Shown here: piece by piece, positions 45,547-54,114 of the stretch
Layout of the letters: every line of letters starts with the position of its first letter
Numbering within the stretch: the stretch's first letter is position 1
Virus record (IMG/VR): IMGVR_UViG_3300042520_000587
Coordinates: 1 to 64,000 of that record
Reading direction: 5' to 3' (one strand)
Origin: a virus
Length of the DNA stretch: 64,000 nucleotides
The notes under the pieces: model-generated
Databases searched by the model: none
The model's input: the letters and a program-made list of their open reading frames with translations, nothing else
What the model was told of the DNA's origin: nothing
Made by a program: the position numbers and the translations under genes

Positions 45547-45947
45547 TAGTCTTTTAGTTTAATATCTATTTCAAATTTTTCTGTTGGATATCCTAGTTGT
45601 CCTAAGAACCCAACCATATCTACTACAAAATTCTCCAAGAACAATTCTATTGAATCTTTACTAGATCCATTAGAAGTCATAAGAGATAAACACTTACCAC
45701 TAGTAAGATTATTATCCCCTAGTGCAGCAGCTTTATTTAACACCTTATAAGATTTTGGTGCTTCTTTTTCCCAAGCATCTTTTGGTAACTTAGAAAACTT
45801 ATACAGCACTAGTAACTCACCAATATATTTTTTGTGGTCAGTATTTTCTAATGCTTGAAATGCAATAACATGATTATCCTGATCTTCAGATTTAAGCATG
45901 TTTAATAAATTCTTTGTTTCTTCTTTGTCAAATTTTACTTTACCCAT
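45546..45947 (-). CDS. Small protein with DN-helix motif, MoxR operon
   Basis: 133 aa. The N-terminal NLLNMLKSEDQDNHVIAFQAL resembles parts of the proteins at 41651-42967 and 53704-54114, perhaps a HEAT-like helical unit. It is fused in expression to the VWA gene (TAATG) and to the DUF6915 gene (TGATG). It may be an adaptor of the MoxR-VWA pair; that is inferred from coupling only. Confidence 0.65.
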   Translation of the reverse strand: MGKVKFDKEETKNLLNMLKSEDQDNHVIAFQALENTDHKKYIGELLVLYKFSKLPKDAWEKEAPKSYKVLNKAAALGDNNLTSGKCLSLMTSNGSSKDSIELFLENFVVDMVGFLGQLGYPTEKFEIDIKLKD

Positions 45948-46288
45948 CAGTCTTCAATTTTTAGTGTTTTAATCATCCATATTGTAGGTGTTTCAAGATT
46001 ATCCACCCATTCTTTTGCACTTGGAATGTATCCATTGCAATCTTCCTTTACATGCTGTTCACCTATATAACGGACATATACATCTTTACCATCAGAGTTA
46101 GTGATTACTTCACCAAATCTTTTCTCACATTCAAATATACCTTCACTATGATGTCTAAACAGTCTGTGCTTACTATGACCATACCAAGCCTTAGTTTCAT
46201 CAAACCATTTGTGTATCTCCAAATAATCCAAAGGAGATCCTCCAAACTTTTTAGCTGAGGATTTTGCATGTTGCCAAGGATGCGCCAT
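45947..46288 (-). CDS. DUF6915 family protein
   Basis: 113 aa. MAHPWQHAKSSAKKFGG, Y..IH.WFDETK, H.LFRHHSEGIFECEKRFG and RYIGEQHVKED are the recurring blocks of the DUF6915 family, known from phages and plasmids with no assigned function. Many conserved His residues suggest a metal-binding or catalytic role. Coupled on both sides by 1-nt start/stop overlaps. Confidence 0.78.
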   Translation of the reverse strand: MAHPWQHAKSSAKKFGGSPLDYLEIHKWFDETKAWYGHSKHRLFRHHSEGIFECEKRFGEVITNSDGKDVYVRYIGEQHVKEDCNGYIPSAKEWVDNLETPTIWMIKTLKIED

Positions 46289-46692
46289 TATTCTTCTGTT
46301 TTACTTAATAAATCTCCATCATGAAAATAATCTTCAGTTTCAGTAATTCTGATATGATTATTGATAACATATTTTCCTGAAGGAACACATATACCTACAT
46401 CACCAAAACCACCTTCATTATTCCACCAGTCTTCTATATCATCAAGAAGTTTCTCAATAACAAACTCTTCAACTAAGTTATAAAGTTCCCTATCTAGATT
46501 ACTTAATAAAAATTCATTATTCCAATCATCTACATAATCAATTACATCTTCTGGAGTGTTACATGGATCTTTTGTAAAACCAATCCATTCTACGGAACCA
46601 GAGTCTCCAGCACCATCATACTTTACTTTAACACCAGTAACATTCAAATCAGCCAACTGAAACAGGAGGCTTGTCAATTCTAATTCTGTCAT
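46288..46692 (-). CDS. DUF6878-like protein
   Basis: 134 aa, acidic. The block KVKYDGAGDSGSVEWIGF and the later WWNNEGGFGDVG..V...KYVINNHIR fit the DUF6878 pattern (YDGxGDSG, then a WxxNxGxxG block and a His near the end). Often seen near VWA/MoxR genes; function unknown. First gene of the coupled MoxR operon. Confidence 0.7.
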   Translation of the reverse strand: MTELELTSLLFQLADLNVTGVKVKYDGAGDSGSVEWIGFTKDPCNTPEDVIDYVDDWNNEFLLSNLDRELYNLVEEFVIEKLLDDIEDWWNNEGGFGDVGICVPSGKYVINNHIRITETEDYFHDGDLLSKTEE

Positions 46693-46694
46693 AA

Positions 46695-47120
46695 CTATTT
46701 GATTTTATAAAACCTACCTAATATGTTTCCATTTAGGAATTCTTCTTTTTCAAGAACCTCTCTTGTAAACTGATACTTAGTCTCATAATATGTAAGTTCC
46801 ATTTTGGAAAAACATATCTTAACCATAAACCTTTTAATCTTTATACCAGCTTTGTGAGCTTCTTTAAGAACTGCATTACTACTATAATAGTTTTGATAAC
46901 TGGGCTTAGTAACAGTCTCATACTTTTTAGTCCTTTTATCTGTTACTTGAGCCATAGCTTTTTTACCAAACTTTTTCTTTGTAATAGAGTAAAAGTTCTT
47001 CTTACCTACATATCTTACAGACTTTCCATTAATAACAGCTTCCATCTCATACACAAAACCTACTGCTCCATCTGGAATCATGCTATCATTAAAAGGTCTT
47101 CCTTCATATAACCAGCTCAT
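46695..47120 (-). CDS. GIY-YIG-like nuclease (SegE-like)
   Basis: 141 aa. GFVY (21-24) and YVG (37-39) give the GIY...YIG pair; SSNAVLK and an ELTYYETKYQF helix with the catalytic-type Glu follow. The whole pattern resembles T4 SegE-like phage endonucleases. It may be a free-standing homing endonuclease or a recombination nuclease. Overlaps the primase stop by 4 nt (ATGA). No zinc finger or DNA-binding repeat is attached. Confidence 0.6.
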   Translation of the reverse strand: MSWLYEGRPFNDSMIPDGAVGFVYEMEAVINGKSVRYVGKKNFYSITKKKFGKKAMAQVTDKRTKKYETVTKPSYQNYYSSNAVLKEAHKAGIKIKRFMVKICFSKMELTYYETKYQFTREVLEKEEFLNGNILGRFYKIK

Positions 47121-48097
47121 AATGCTTGTTTTAATAGTGAAAATAACACATCTCTAACTTTATCTATACCATGCAGCTTAATAGAATCTGAAAGATCTTT
47201 TTCCATAGGTAGAATAATATAATTAAATCCATACATATGTTTGTATCTTTCAGCTGCTTTTATCCCCGGCTCATCATTATCAAATAGAACAATAATCTTC
47301 TGATAATGTCTTACAAACTCACTCATAGCTCTTTCACCTATCATAGTATTCTCACTGTCCGGAGCAATTGCTTCAATATTATTAATACCTAGTCTATTAA
47401 AACACATTAGATCTTTAAGAGAAGAAGTAATTAGTAGATATTTACTTTCATACTTAAGCTGATCCATACCTTGGATATAATTTTCAACCTTTATAAATTT
47501 CTTATCTGGTACCTTGGGCATGTAAATTTTGTATAAACTTCCATCATTTCTAAAATAACCATATGTAAAAGGCTTTTTAAATACAAATGAAGTCATAGTA
47601 CCATCTGTTTCTGTTTTTTCCATTGTAAAGAAATCTAAAGGAACAACATTATATCTATCAAGGATACTAGATCCAATCTTAAAACCTATCCAGTAATCTT
47701 TATCTAAACTATTCCAGTGCCTCATCTCATAATCCACAACCTTAAACTTGTCATGTATTACTATTTCTCTCTTCTCAAGTACTGTATTGTTTTTAAGATA
47801 TGCTTGATAGTCATTCATTATCTTCTTAGCTGCTTCACCTGGAGACAGGTTATACAACTGCTGAATCAAATTCCATGAGCTACCTTGATTACCTGAAGAA
47901 AAATCTTTGTGCTTATATCTATTAGATACAACATCAAAATAAATAAACATAGAAGGAACTTTATCCTTTGAGTTAAATGCAGAAAGCATTTTTATATCTT
48001 GACCTGTAAGTTTTTCTTTTAGGTTTAAATAATATTCATAAATCCATTCATCCGGTACATCTTTTATATCAGATATCAGTCCTTTGGTTGAAATCAT
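47117..48097 (-). CDS. DnaG-type primase with toprim domain
   Basis: 326 aa. The N-terminal region (PSMFIYF..V..RYKHKDFSSGNQGSSWNLIQQLY) has the shape of the DnaG zinc domain but lacks the cysteines. The toprim domain has LLITSSLKDLMCF (residues about 218-232) and IIVLFDNDEPG (about 262-272). The usual first toprim Glu is replaced by a Ser/Thr stretch; the DxD motif is kept. It makes RNA primers for the family B polymerase. The helicase is on a separate gene, 50268-51269. Confidence 0.82.
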   Translation of the reverse strand: MISTKGLISDIKDVPDEWIYEYYLNLKEKLTGQDIKMLSAFNSKDKVPSMFIYFDVVSNRYKHKDFSSGNQGSSWNLIQQLYNLSPGEAAKKIMNDYQAYLKNNTVLEKREIVIHDKFKVVDYEMRHWNSLDKDYWIGFKIGSSILDRYNVVPLDFFTMEKTETDGTMTSFVFKKPFTYGYFRNDGSLYKIYMPKVPDKKFIKVENYIQGMDQLKYESKYLLITSSLKDLMCFNRLGINNIEAIAPDSENTMIGERAMSEFVRHYQKIIVLFDNDEPGIKAAERYKHMYGFNYIILPMEKDLSDSIKLHGIDKVRDVLFSLLKQAL

Positions 48098-48112
48098 AAC
48101 ACATAATTAAAT

Positions 48113-48143
48113 AAAAAAGGGGCCAGAAGTATTAACTGACCCC
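48113..48143 (-). terminator. Intrinsic terminator, minus strand
   Basis: GGGGCCAG (48119-48126) pairs with CTGACCCC (48136-48143) with one mismatch; the A-run at 48113-48118 gives U6 on the minus strand. It separates the SSB-like gene from the primase gene. Confidence 0.7.
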
Positions 48144-48158
48144 TCTTGACTAGTTTAA

Positions 48159-48845
48159 TTAGTCTAAGCTGAAATCAGTAGAAGTTTTATTTGGGATGGT
48201 TAAATCATCATCATCTCCAAAATTCTTAACTTCTTGCACTTCTTGTTTCTTTAAGTGAATACTTTCATCAAAAGTTAATACTTTACCATCTTTAGTACTA
48301 CCATAAGCATACTTACCTTTATCTGCTTTTGGAAGATACAAGTTATAGTTAGTATAACCATTCTTGTCAACATATTCTCTACCTGCAACACAGAAGTTTA
48401 AATAGATATCTTTAAACGGTGCAGATTTATTGAAAGCAATTACAAAGTCATCAATAGTAGCATGTAAATCATCTTGACTTTCAAACCATTGAGAAATGCC
48501 AAGATTATTACAAAGACTTTTAAGAAATAACATAAGTGATTTATCTCTCTCAATCTTAATTCCACCTTTAGTAACACCATCAGCATAAGCATACATACTT
48601 GCTTTTACTTTACCTACTTGACCTGCATGTCTTCCTAAACTTTCATTGTCTTTATCAATATAAAAACCTTCAAAACCATCAATTGGTTCAGTTTCTACAT
48701 GTAAAAGCAAATGCTTTGCACCTTCAATAAAGCTAAAATCTTCAAGCTCTAGCTTGTTAATCTTAAGTGTGACATTTCCAGGTGAAATTGTTTTAGGAAG
48801 CCCTCCGCCTCCACTAGTTACTAGGTCTTTTGTACTTAATCCCAT
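48159..48845 (-). CDS. Candidate single-stranded DNA-binding protein
   Basis: 228 aa. A beta-rich body with a Gly-rich N terminus and an acidic tail (..GDDDDLTI...TDFSLD) like those SSB-type proteins use to recruit partners. It lies between the Sak4-like ATPase and the primase. Single-strand binding is inferred from tail, size and position. A 'phage hypothetical near Sak4' is the alternative. Confidence 0.5.
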   Translation of the reverse strand: MGLSTKDLVTSGGGGLPKTISPGNVTLKINKLELEDFSFIEGAKHLLLHVETEPIDGFEGFYIDKDNESLGRHAGQVGKVKASMYAYADGVTKGGIKIERDKSLMLFLKSLCNNLGISQWFESQDDLHATIDDFVIAFNKSAPFKDIYLNFCVAGREYVDKNGYTNYNLYLPKADKGKYAYGSTKDGKVLTFDESIHLKKQEVQEVKNFGDDDDLTIPNKTSTDFSLD

Positions 48846-48856
48846 TGTTATTTATT

Positions 48857-49582
48857 TTAATTATTAATGAATACTTTGTCCCATGAAGTTGTTAAAACTC
48901 CACTCTCTGAATCTGTAATTACTATCTCTTGATTTCTCAAATGATCCGGTCTTGCACCGCAAGTTACTTCTTCACTAGTTTTGAAACTTAAAATAGTTTT
49001 GTTTCCTTTTCTATACATATAACCAATTGCATCAGCATTTGCACAGATTAAAGATTTGATTTTACCTGTCAAATCAATGTTTGCAGACATAACCATCTCA
49101 CCTTTATCATCAACTACCTTGTCTTTAATGTGACCAGATAAAATAATGTGGGGTGCTAAGGTATCAATAAAATCTAAAACCTGGAAAAATGCTTCACGGA
49201 TATATAAATATCCAGCACCATTTGGCAATGTAGAAACAGTATCACCACTGAAGCTCTTTCCCATCGGTGTAGCCCGATAAAGCTTAATTGCAAGCGGTTG
49301 TATCATACTCTCTAACGCAGTGACAGTATCTATAGTAACATACTTATAGGGTTTACCTGCTTCTTTAATTGCTTTACCGGCATCTAATAACTCTTGTAGA
49401 CTATTAACTTTAATCTTAAGAGCATCTACATAATCAGAACCATTTTCTAAATCTATAATCAGATTGTTTTCTAATCCTGCAAATGCAGTTGTCTTACCAG
49501 TCTTTGGCTTTGAATAAATCAGTAATCTCTTTGGATTAACCTGAGTTGCCTTTACTTTACTTGTTGGAAGTACTATACTCAT
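48857..49582 (-). CDS. Sak4-like RecA-fold ATPase
   Basis: 241 aa. Walker A SKPKTGKT (24-31), a LIIDLENGSDY strand and KYVTIDTVTALES Walker B follow the AAA_24 / Sak4 pattern of minimal RecA-like single-strand annealing ATPases. Later blocks HIILSGHIKD and LICANADAIGYM..KG are typical of the family. It works in recombination and replication with an SSB and the PD-(D/E)XK exonuclease (40672-41676). Its ATG overlaps the previous stop. Confidence 0.85.
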   Translation of the reverse strand: MSIVLPTSKVKATQVNPKRLLIYSKPKTGKTTAFAGLENNLIIDLENGSDYVDALKIKVNSLQELLDAGKAIKEAGKPYKYVTIDTVTALESMIQPLAIKLYRATPMGKSFSGDTVSTLPNGAGYLYIREAFFQVLDFIDTLAPHIILSGHIKDKVVDDKGEMVMSANIDLTGKIKSLICANADAIGYMYRKGNKTILSFKTSEEVTCGARPDHLRNQEIVITDSESGVLTTSWDKVFINN

Positions 49583-50253
49583 ATTTCACTTTTTGTATGT
49601 TTTTTAATCAAATCATTCAGCCAAGGTTTAGCACTTACCGGTTCCATCAGCATAATTGCTGCTAAATCTCTAATAGTTGCTTCACTTAAAGGTACATCAG
49701 CAATTTCTACATTGTTTGTATCCGCCTCTACTTTTAAATCAGAACCAACTTCTGCCTCAAAATCAGGAAATAAAGACTGTTGTAGTCTTGGCAGTTTGAT
49801 ATTTTCAACTGCAGATTCAGCAGGAGCGGTACCCGCATCTTTTCTTTTCTGATATACATTATAAGGTATCTCAGTTCCATCTTTAAGAACAGCACGCAAT
49901 TCAGTTACAGGAATAGTATAAAGTTTATAAGGCTCACCTTTATAGTTTACACCTTCTTTCATCTCATACTCTTCTCCATAATAAGGATTGTTTCTGTACT
50001 TAAATAATTGTCTGTCAGAATTAAAAGGCACAATATCCTTAATATTGTCATTTTCATCTTTAACATTGTCATAGAACTCTATGTATATATCAAGCTCCTT
50101 AGTTATTTCAGACGCAAAAAGCTGAAATTGCCTTTCTGCTTTACCTTTTACAAAGTAAGCTGTCTTAATAACAAATGTAGGATCTGCTATTCCATGAGCT
50201 CTAAATGTCTCCAAGTGTTCTGCAAAAAACTCTTTTTCTTTTTCTTTTCTCAT
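49579..50253 (-). CDS. Hypothetical replication-module protein
   Basis: 224 aa, not recognised. A beta-rich N-terminal half (residues 30-110), a Pro/Ala-rich joint and a small C-terminal helical part. It overlaps the Sak4-like gene by 4 nt and follows DnaB by 14 nt, so it is part of the replication operon. It may be an annealing or loading factor; that is a guess. Confidence 0.7.
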   Translation of the reverse strand: MRKEKEKEFFAEHLETFRAHGIADPTFVIKTAYFVKGKAERQFQLFASEITKELDIYIEFYDNVKDENDNIKDIVPFNSDRQLFKYRNNPYYGEEYEMKEGVNYKGEPYKLYTIPVTELRAVLKDGTEIPYNVYQKRKDAGTAPAESAVENIKLPRLQQSLFPDFEAEVGSDLKVEADTNNVEIADVPLSEATIRDLAAIMLMEPVSAKPWLNDLIKKHTKSEI

Positions 50254-50267
50254 ACTCTATTTACATT

Positions 50268-51269
50268 TTAAATTGATACTTTTTTTGTAGCTTGTGCTGG
50301 TGTGTCTATCTCTACAATCCTCATGATTGTTCTATCTAGCTTAAAGAAGCTCATCCTTGTGGTACCATTTCTAGATTTTAGAAAATGAAAGACTAATAAG
50401 TCTTCATCATTTATAATATATCTATCAGGACCATACTGTCTTATTTTTCTTAGAGAGGGTTTATTTATACCTAAGACTACATCCGCATGCTGCAATAAAG
50501 CATCTGACCCATATATATCTGAATCCAATACATAATTTCCATACTCACCGTCCCTCTGTCTTTCTACATTATCTATGTTTCTGTTAAGCTGACTTAACAC
50601 TACAAAAGCTACCGGATAGTTTTTTTTCATCATAGTGAGTGCCTTGCCTAATGCTGAGAGCATCTCAAAGTCATCCTTTTGGTTCTTTGCTTTTGCAAAT
50701 AATGTTGAGTGATCTATACCTACAAGCATATTCATATATGTTCCATCTGGCTTCTTAAACTTTTCCATTTCATAATGAATAGTTGCACACATTTCATCAA
50801 CATTACAAGTGTCATATAGAACTCTAGTAATATCATTTTCTACAGATTTCTCATAATACTCAACACATTTGTCATAGATTGCTTTATCTACCTTCACTCC
50901 ATCTTTACTCATTAATGTATTGTAATCAGCACCGGTTTCTAAACTAAGTTTTCTTACTCCGCTAGTTTCATCTACCATCTCAAACTGAAACTTAAGTATT
51001 CTAAATTCTTGATCAGGATTTTGGTCTATTATGTCACTAAATAACTGTTCTAAGAATAAGGTTTTACCTGTTCCAGGTCTAGCACCAACTACGGTGATAG
51101 TTCTCCATTCTAATCCATCACAAAAAGCATCATTAAATTTGGGCCATGCACTTTTAAGAGATTTAATATCTCCATTTCTTCTGCCTTTCATCTTAAGGAT
51201 TGCTTTTCTTAGTGAGTCTCTTTCACTTACAGGCAGCAAAGGCCTGGCTCCATTAAATAATTCTGCCAT
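50268..51269 (-). CDS. DnaB-like replicative helicase (SF4)
   Basis: 333 aa. Only the RecA-like C-terminal domain of DnaB is present: Walker A GARPGTGKT (62-70), a FQFEM..E strand, Walker B MLVGIDHST, and FVVLSQLNRNID with the sensor Gln. A ..FHFLKSRNG end segment carries the Arg finger region. No DnaB N-terminal domain, as in many crAss-like phages. It unwinds the template for the polymerase and primase. Confidence 0.9.
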   Translation of the reverse strand: MAELFNGARPLLPVSERDSLRKAILKMKGRRNGDIKSLKSAWPKFNDAFCDGLEWRTITVVGARPGTGKTLFLEQLFSDIIDQNPDQEFRILKFQFEMVDETSGVRKLSLETGADYNTLMSKDGVKVDKAIYDKCVEYYEKSVENDITRVLYDTCNVDEMCATIHYEMEKFKKPDGTYMNMLVGIDHSTLFAKAKNQKDDFEMLSALGKALTMMKKNYPVAFVVLSQLNRNIDNVERQRDGEYGNYVLDSDIYGSDALLQHADVVLGINKPSLRKIRQYGPDRYIINDEDLLVFHFLKSRNGTTRMSFFKLDRTIMRIVEIDTPAQATKKVSI

Positions 51270-51273
51270 ATTG

Positions 51274-51450
51274 TTATTGATTTTCTATTCTACTATTTTT
51301 CACTTGGTTATACACCTCATGTAATAATGTAATCAGCAATTCAATTAAGAAATACTTCCAAAAAGGCATAGATATAATAAATAAATCCACTATACTATAA
51401 CCAATTGCTGTTCCTAATATTGCTATAATTATTAAAATTCCTTTTGTCAT
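51274..51450 (-). CDS. Small two-helix membrane protein
   Basis: 58 aa: MTKGILIIIAILGTAIGYS... and FLIELLITLLHEVYNQ. Two hydrophobic helices with a charged C terminus. Its ATG overlaps the upstream stop (ATGA), so it is coupled to the replication operon. Odd place for a membrane protein; might anchor replication to the membrane. Confidence 0.6.
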   Translation of the reverse strand: MTKGILIIIAILGTAIGYSIVDLFIISMPFWKYFLIELLITLLHEVYNQVKNSRIENQ

Positions 51451-52037
51451 ACTACTCTTTCTTTAAAATAAGAACCACCTTCTCCATCAAGGGTTGTGTT
51501 TAATAACTGACAATATGTTGCTAGATCAGATTCAAAAGTCTTATCTAAATTTTGTCTTCTTATGAAATACTGAGAGTTTCTCATATACTCATAATTTCTG
51601 ACACTAAATTCATCAACATATTTTTCAGTAGCTTTTAGGATTGTTTCCCAGTCATAATCATAATTCTCAAAGAACCATTTAAAAGCACCTTCAAGATTCT
51701 TGGGATTAACTCTAGCATATTTACCGGAGTTAAGTTTCCTATTAGGAAATATTTCTACATATTCCTGTATCTTCTCTAAGAAGCCATCTCCCATTAAATC
51801 TCTAAGTGTTTTCTTTTTAGTTCTCTTGAAGAACCCGTTAATTTCCTCCATAAAGATAAGACTTTTACTTGTAAGTTGCAAGTTTTCATCTATCCAATGA
51901 TCTTGTTGCAGTCTTTTGCACTCAAGTTCTTTATTGATAAAATTATGAGGTATTATTTTTTCTCTTATGCAATGCAAAACATAGTATGTGTTTGGTGTTA
52001 GGTTCTCTTTTATCAACCTTTGAAATATCTCTGTCAT
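51447..52037 (-). CDS. Replication-region protein, candidate helicase loader
   Basis: 196 aa from ATG 52037 (MTEIFQRLIKENLTPNTYY); a TTG two codons earlier is in frame. N-terminal region resembles a winged-helix (residues 10-60), followed by helices with YDWETILKATEKYVDEF and NYEYMRNSQYFIRRQ, a pattern common in phage DnaD-like loader proteins. It overlaps the UDG stop (TAATG) and comes before the helicase, an apt position for a loader. Function is inferred. Confidence 0.55.
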   Translation of the reverse strand: MTEIFQRLIKENLTPNTYYVLHCIREKIIPHNFINKELECKRLQQDHWIDENLQLTSKSLIFMEEINGFFKRTKKKTLRDLMGDGFLEKIQEYVEIFPNRKLNSGKYARVNPKNLEGAFKWFFENYDYDWETILKATEKYVDEFSVRNYEYMRNSQYFIRRQNLDKTFESDLATYCQLLNTTLDGEGGSYFKERVV

Positions 52038-52750
52038 TACCAAGTAATTTTTGCATTAAACTGTCTTTCTACAACTTCATTAATCTTAACAAACAGGTTA
52101 TCTGAGTTCCATCTCTCCTGCTGATTATATGCAGCACTGGCTGGATGGCTTACAAAAAACTTATAGTTGTTATCATTAACGGCTTCAGACCATTCTTGAG
52201 CTTGTTTACCCATATATACATATATAAGTCCGGCTTCATTCCATGTTAAATAATCAAACAGATAAGCCATAAAAGGTTTCCATATATTGTAATGCTGCCC
52301 TATCTTACCTACTGTAGTTGTAAGAGCTGTATTAACTAATAGTACACCTTGTTCTGCCCATCTTGTTAAATCTGTATCAAGACTACCAGGATGTCCATTG
52401 TAAACAGTTCTGTTTACTTCATCTAATAAATACCTAAGACTAGGTTGTAACTCTTTAGTATTGCTACAGCTAAAAGCTATACCATCAGCAACACCAATTT
52501 GAGGATACGGATCCTGCCCTACTATAACTACCTTAAGTTCATTTACAGGACATTCTTCAAATGCTCTAAACATTTGTTTTAATGGCGGAGTAAATCTTCT
52601 ACCATCCATAGATAACCTAGCTAACTCTGTAATGATTTTATCAAACTCTGCACTATATATAAAACTTCTTAGTTTTGTTGACCATCCGGAGTTTTCTAAT
52701 CTAGCATACAGTTTATCCTTAATTTCCTCTAAATCTAGTTTCTGATTCAT
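52037..52750 (-). CDS. ung: Uracil-DNA glycosylase
   Basis: 237 aa, family 1. GQDPYPQ (78-84) is the water-activating loop, with GIAFSCS and LLVNTALTT after it, and HPASAAYN near residue 202 is the leucine-intercalation loop region (usually HPSPLS). It removes uracil from DNA. Found in many crAss-like phages. First of the replication operon on this strand, 31 nt from the divergent gene at 52782. Confidence 0.93.
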   Translation of the reverse strand: MNQKLDLEEIKDKLYARLENSGWSTKLRSFIYSAEFDKIITELARLSMDGRRFTPPLKQMFRAFEECPVNELKVVIVGQDPYPQIGVADGIAFSCSNTKELQPSLRYLLDEVNRTVYNGHPGSLDTDLTRWAEQGVLLVNTALTTTVGKIGQHYNIWKPFMAYLFDYLTWNEAGLIYVYMGKQAQEWSEAVNDNNYKFFVSHPASAAYNQQERWNSDNLFVKINEVVERQFNAKITW

Positions 52751-52781
52751 ATTTTATTTATTTTTGTTTAAAACTAACACA

Positions 52782-53093
52782 ATGGCAATAAAAGTTAAAG
52801 AACTAAAAGATGATGCTATCATTGAAGTAAAAGTCAATAAAAACTATTACTTAATGGTAAAATCAGTTCTTCTTCATCTAGTAAGTTTAATTACAGCTGA
52901 AGATAAAGATGCTTACATTAAAGAAGCAATCAGTAAAGAATATAAAGACTTAGATGAAATTCAAAGATCTTTCTATACTCTTTCTTTATTACTAGCTGAA
53001 ATAGAACAAGTTGCTAAAACCAAAGAACTCTTTGTAGAAAAAGAAGTTCTTGAGCCTGGTGATGAAGGTTATGTAGCTCCTAAGCTAGATTAA
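52782..53093 (+). CDS. Lone plus-strand small protein
   Basis: 103 aa from ATG 52782 (MAIKVKELKDDAIIEVKVNK); an upstream TTG is in frame. Predicted helices with a DDA..EVKVNKNYYLMVK start and an acidic C terminus (EPGDEGYVAPKLD). Not recognised. It is the only plus-strand gene seen among more than 50 minus-strand ones, divergent from UDG with a 31-nt gap and overlapping the next gene's end by 14 nt. Coding is supported by codon usage and a clear start. Confidence 0.7.
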   Translation: MAIKVKELKDDAIIEVKVNKNYYLMVKSVLLHLVSLITAEDKDAYIKEAISKEYKDLDEIQRSFYTLSLLLAEIEQVAKTKELFVEKEVLEPGDEGYVAPKLD

Positions 53094-53454
53094 TATTATA
53101 AATCTTTCCTACTTCCACACAAGCTTCAATAGCTAAAGCTAATTCATCTTTACTACAATCTGCAAATGATTTACATATTGTAGCCTCTCCTGCTTCATAA
53201 CATAATCCTGATCTTTCTTTAATCAACACTTTCATTTCTTCAAAGGTATAGCCAGATTCTTTGGCTAATTCTCTTATACATGCGTGCACTTTTGCCAATT
53301 GTGCTACACTGTGGTCAGCATCTGCTAAACCAATATACATTTCTACTTTCTGTCCTTCTGGAATCTTATCCAAAAAGATTTGATAAGCTAACTTAGATTG
53401 ATCATCCGGATATGTCAGCTTACCATCTTTCTTAACTAATTTAACTGATAACAT
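53080..53454 (-). CDS. NinB-like recombination protein (tentative)
   Basis: 124 aa. The body (QLAKVHACIRELAKESGYTFEEMKVLIKERSG.CYEAG) and the end (DCSKDELALAIEACVEVG) resemble phage NinB-type proteins, which support recombination in place of RecFOR. The match is by pattern. It converges on the 52782 gene. Confidence 0.4.
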   Translation of the reverse strand: MLSVKLVKKDGKLTYPDDQSKLAYQIFLDKIPEGQKVEMYIGLADADHSVAQLAKVHACIRELAKESGYTFEEMKVLIKERSGLCYEAGEATICKSFADCSKDELALAIEACVEVGKIYNINLA

Positions 53455-53455
53455 A

Positions 53456-53707
53456 TTAACAAGTTATATTATCAATCATTTCTACAAATTGCATAAAATG
53501 ATCTTTTGAGGTTATTCTAATTGCTGGTATATCCCAACATTTAACTATCCAATTATTATCTTCTACATCAATACTATCTGTGCTATATAAAACTATATTG
53601 TCACAAAGTTCTTTATTGTAATAATAATAATCATATCCATTCTGACTTTCATCATCTTGAATTAATATTTTTTCAAATCCTAATTCTATTAAATCTTCTT
53701 CTGTCAT
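53456..53707 (-). CDS. Small acidic hypothetical protein
   Basis: 83 aa with many Asp/Glu/Tyr residues (NGYDYYYYNKE). No motif known. A 4-nt overlap with the next gene's end ties it to its neighbours. Confidence 0.6.
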   Translation of the reverse strand: MTEEDLIELGFEKILIQDDESQNGYDYYYYNKELCDNIVLYSTDSIDVEDNNWIVKCWDIPAIRITSKDHFMQFVEMIDNITC

Positions 53708-54114
53708 TTGTTTGCTAATTTAATTAAGAAATCTGCTGGATTCAGAACTTCTTGTGAATAATTTTGCCGGGCATAGTCATAGCCTTTATAATCCATTAAA
53801 GCTCCAAACTTAGCATGTCTTTCTTTCATATAGTGTTTGACTATCTGTACTACAATATAAAAGTTATCCTTATCTTCTGATATCATCATATTATATACAT
53901 TTTCTACTTCATCAGCAGTAATTAAACCTAAGAGTTTATTAAGCTTTAATTCAGCATAAAACATAAACTTTCTATACTGCCCATGATATGGACCGGAAGA
54001 ATATAAGTTAAAAGTATAACTCATATTAGTATCCACATTCTTTAACAACTCATAATGATCAGAACAAATAGCTACACAAAGTTTGCTTAGCTCTTTATCT
54101 TCTCTTTTACCCAT
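53704..54114 (-). CDS. Hypothetical protein with DN-helix motif
   Basis: 136 aa from ATG 54114 (MGKREDKELSKL); the frame continues to a TTG at 54126. VYNMMISEDKDNFYIVVQIVKHYM matches the motif in two other genes of this window. The rest is helical and Tyr-rich. The ATG overlaps the stop of the 32-aa gene (TAATG). Confidence 0.65.
   Translation of the reverse strand: MGKREDKELSKLCVAICSDHYELLKNVDTNMSYTFNLYSSGPYHGQYRKFMFYAELKLNKLLGLITADEVENVYNMMISEDKDNFYIVVQIVKHYMKERHAKFGALMDYKGYDYARQNYSQEVLNPADFLIKLANK

Noticed and set aside
46695-47120. GIY-YIG-like gene as an intron-borne homing element
   Set aside because: It is not inside another gene and shows no flanking intron features; it overlaps the primase by 4 nt like an ordinary operon member.
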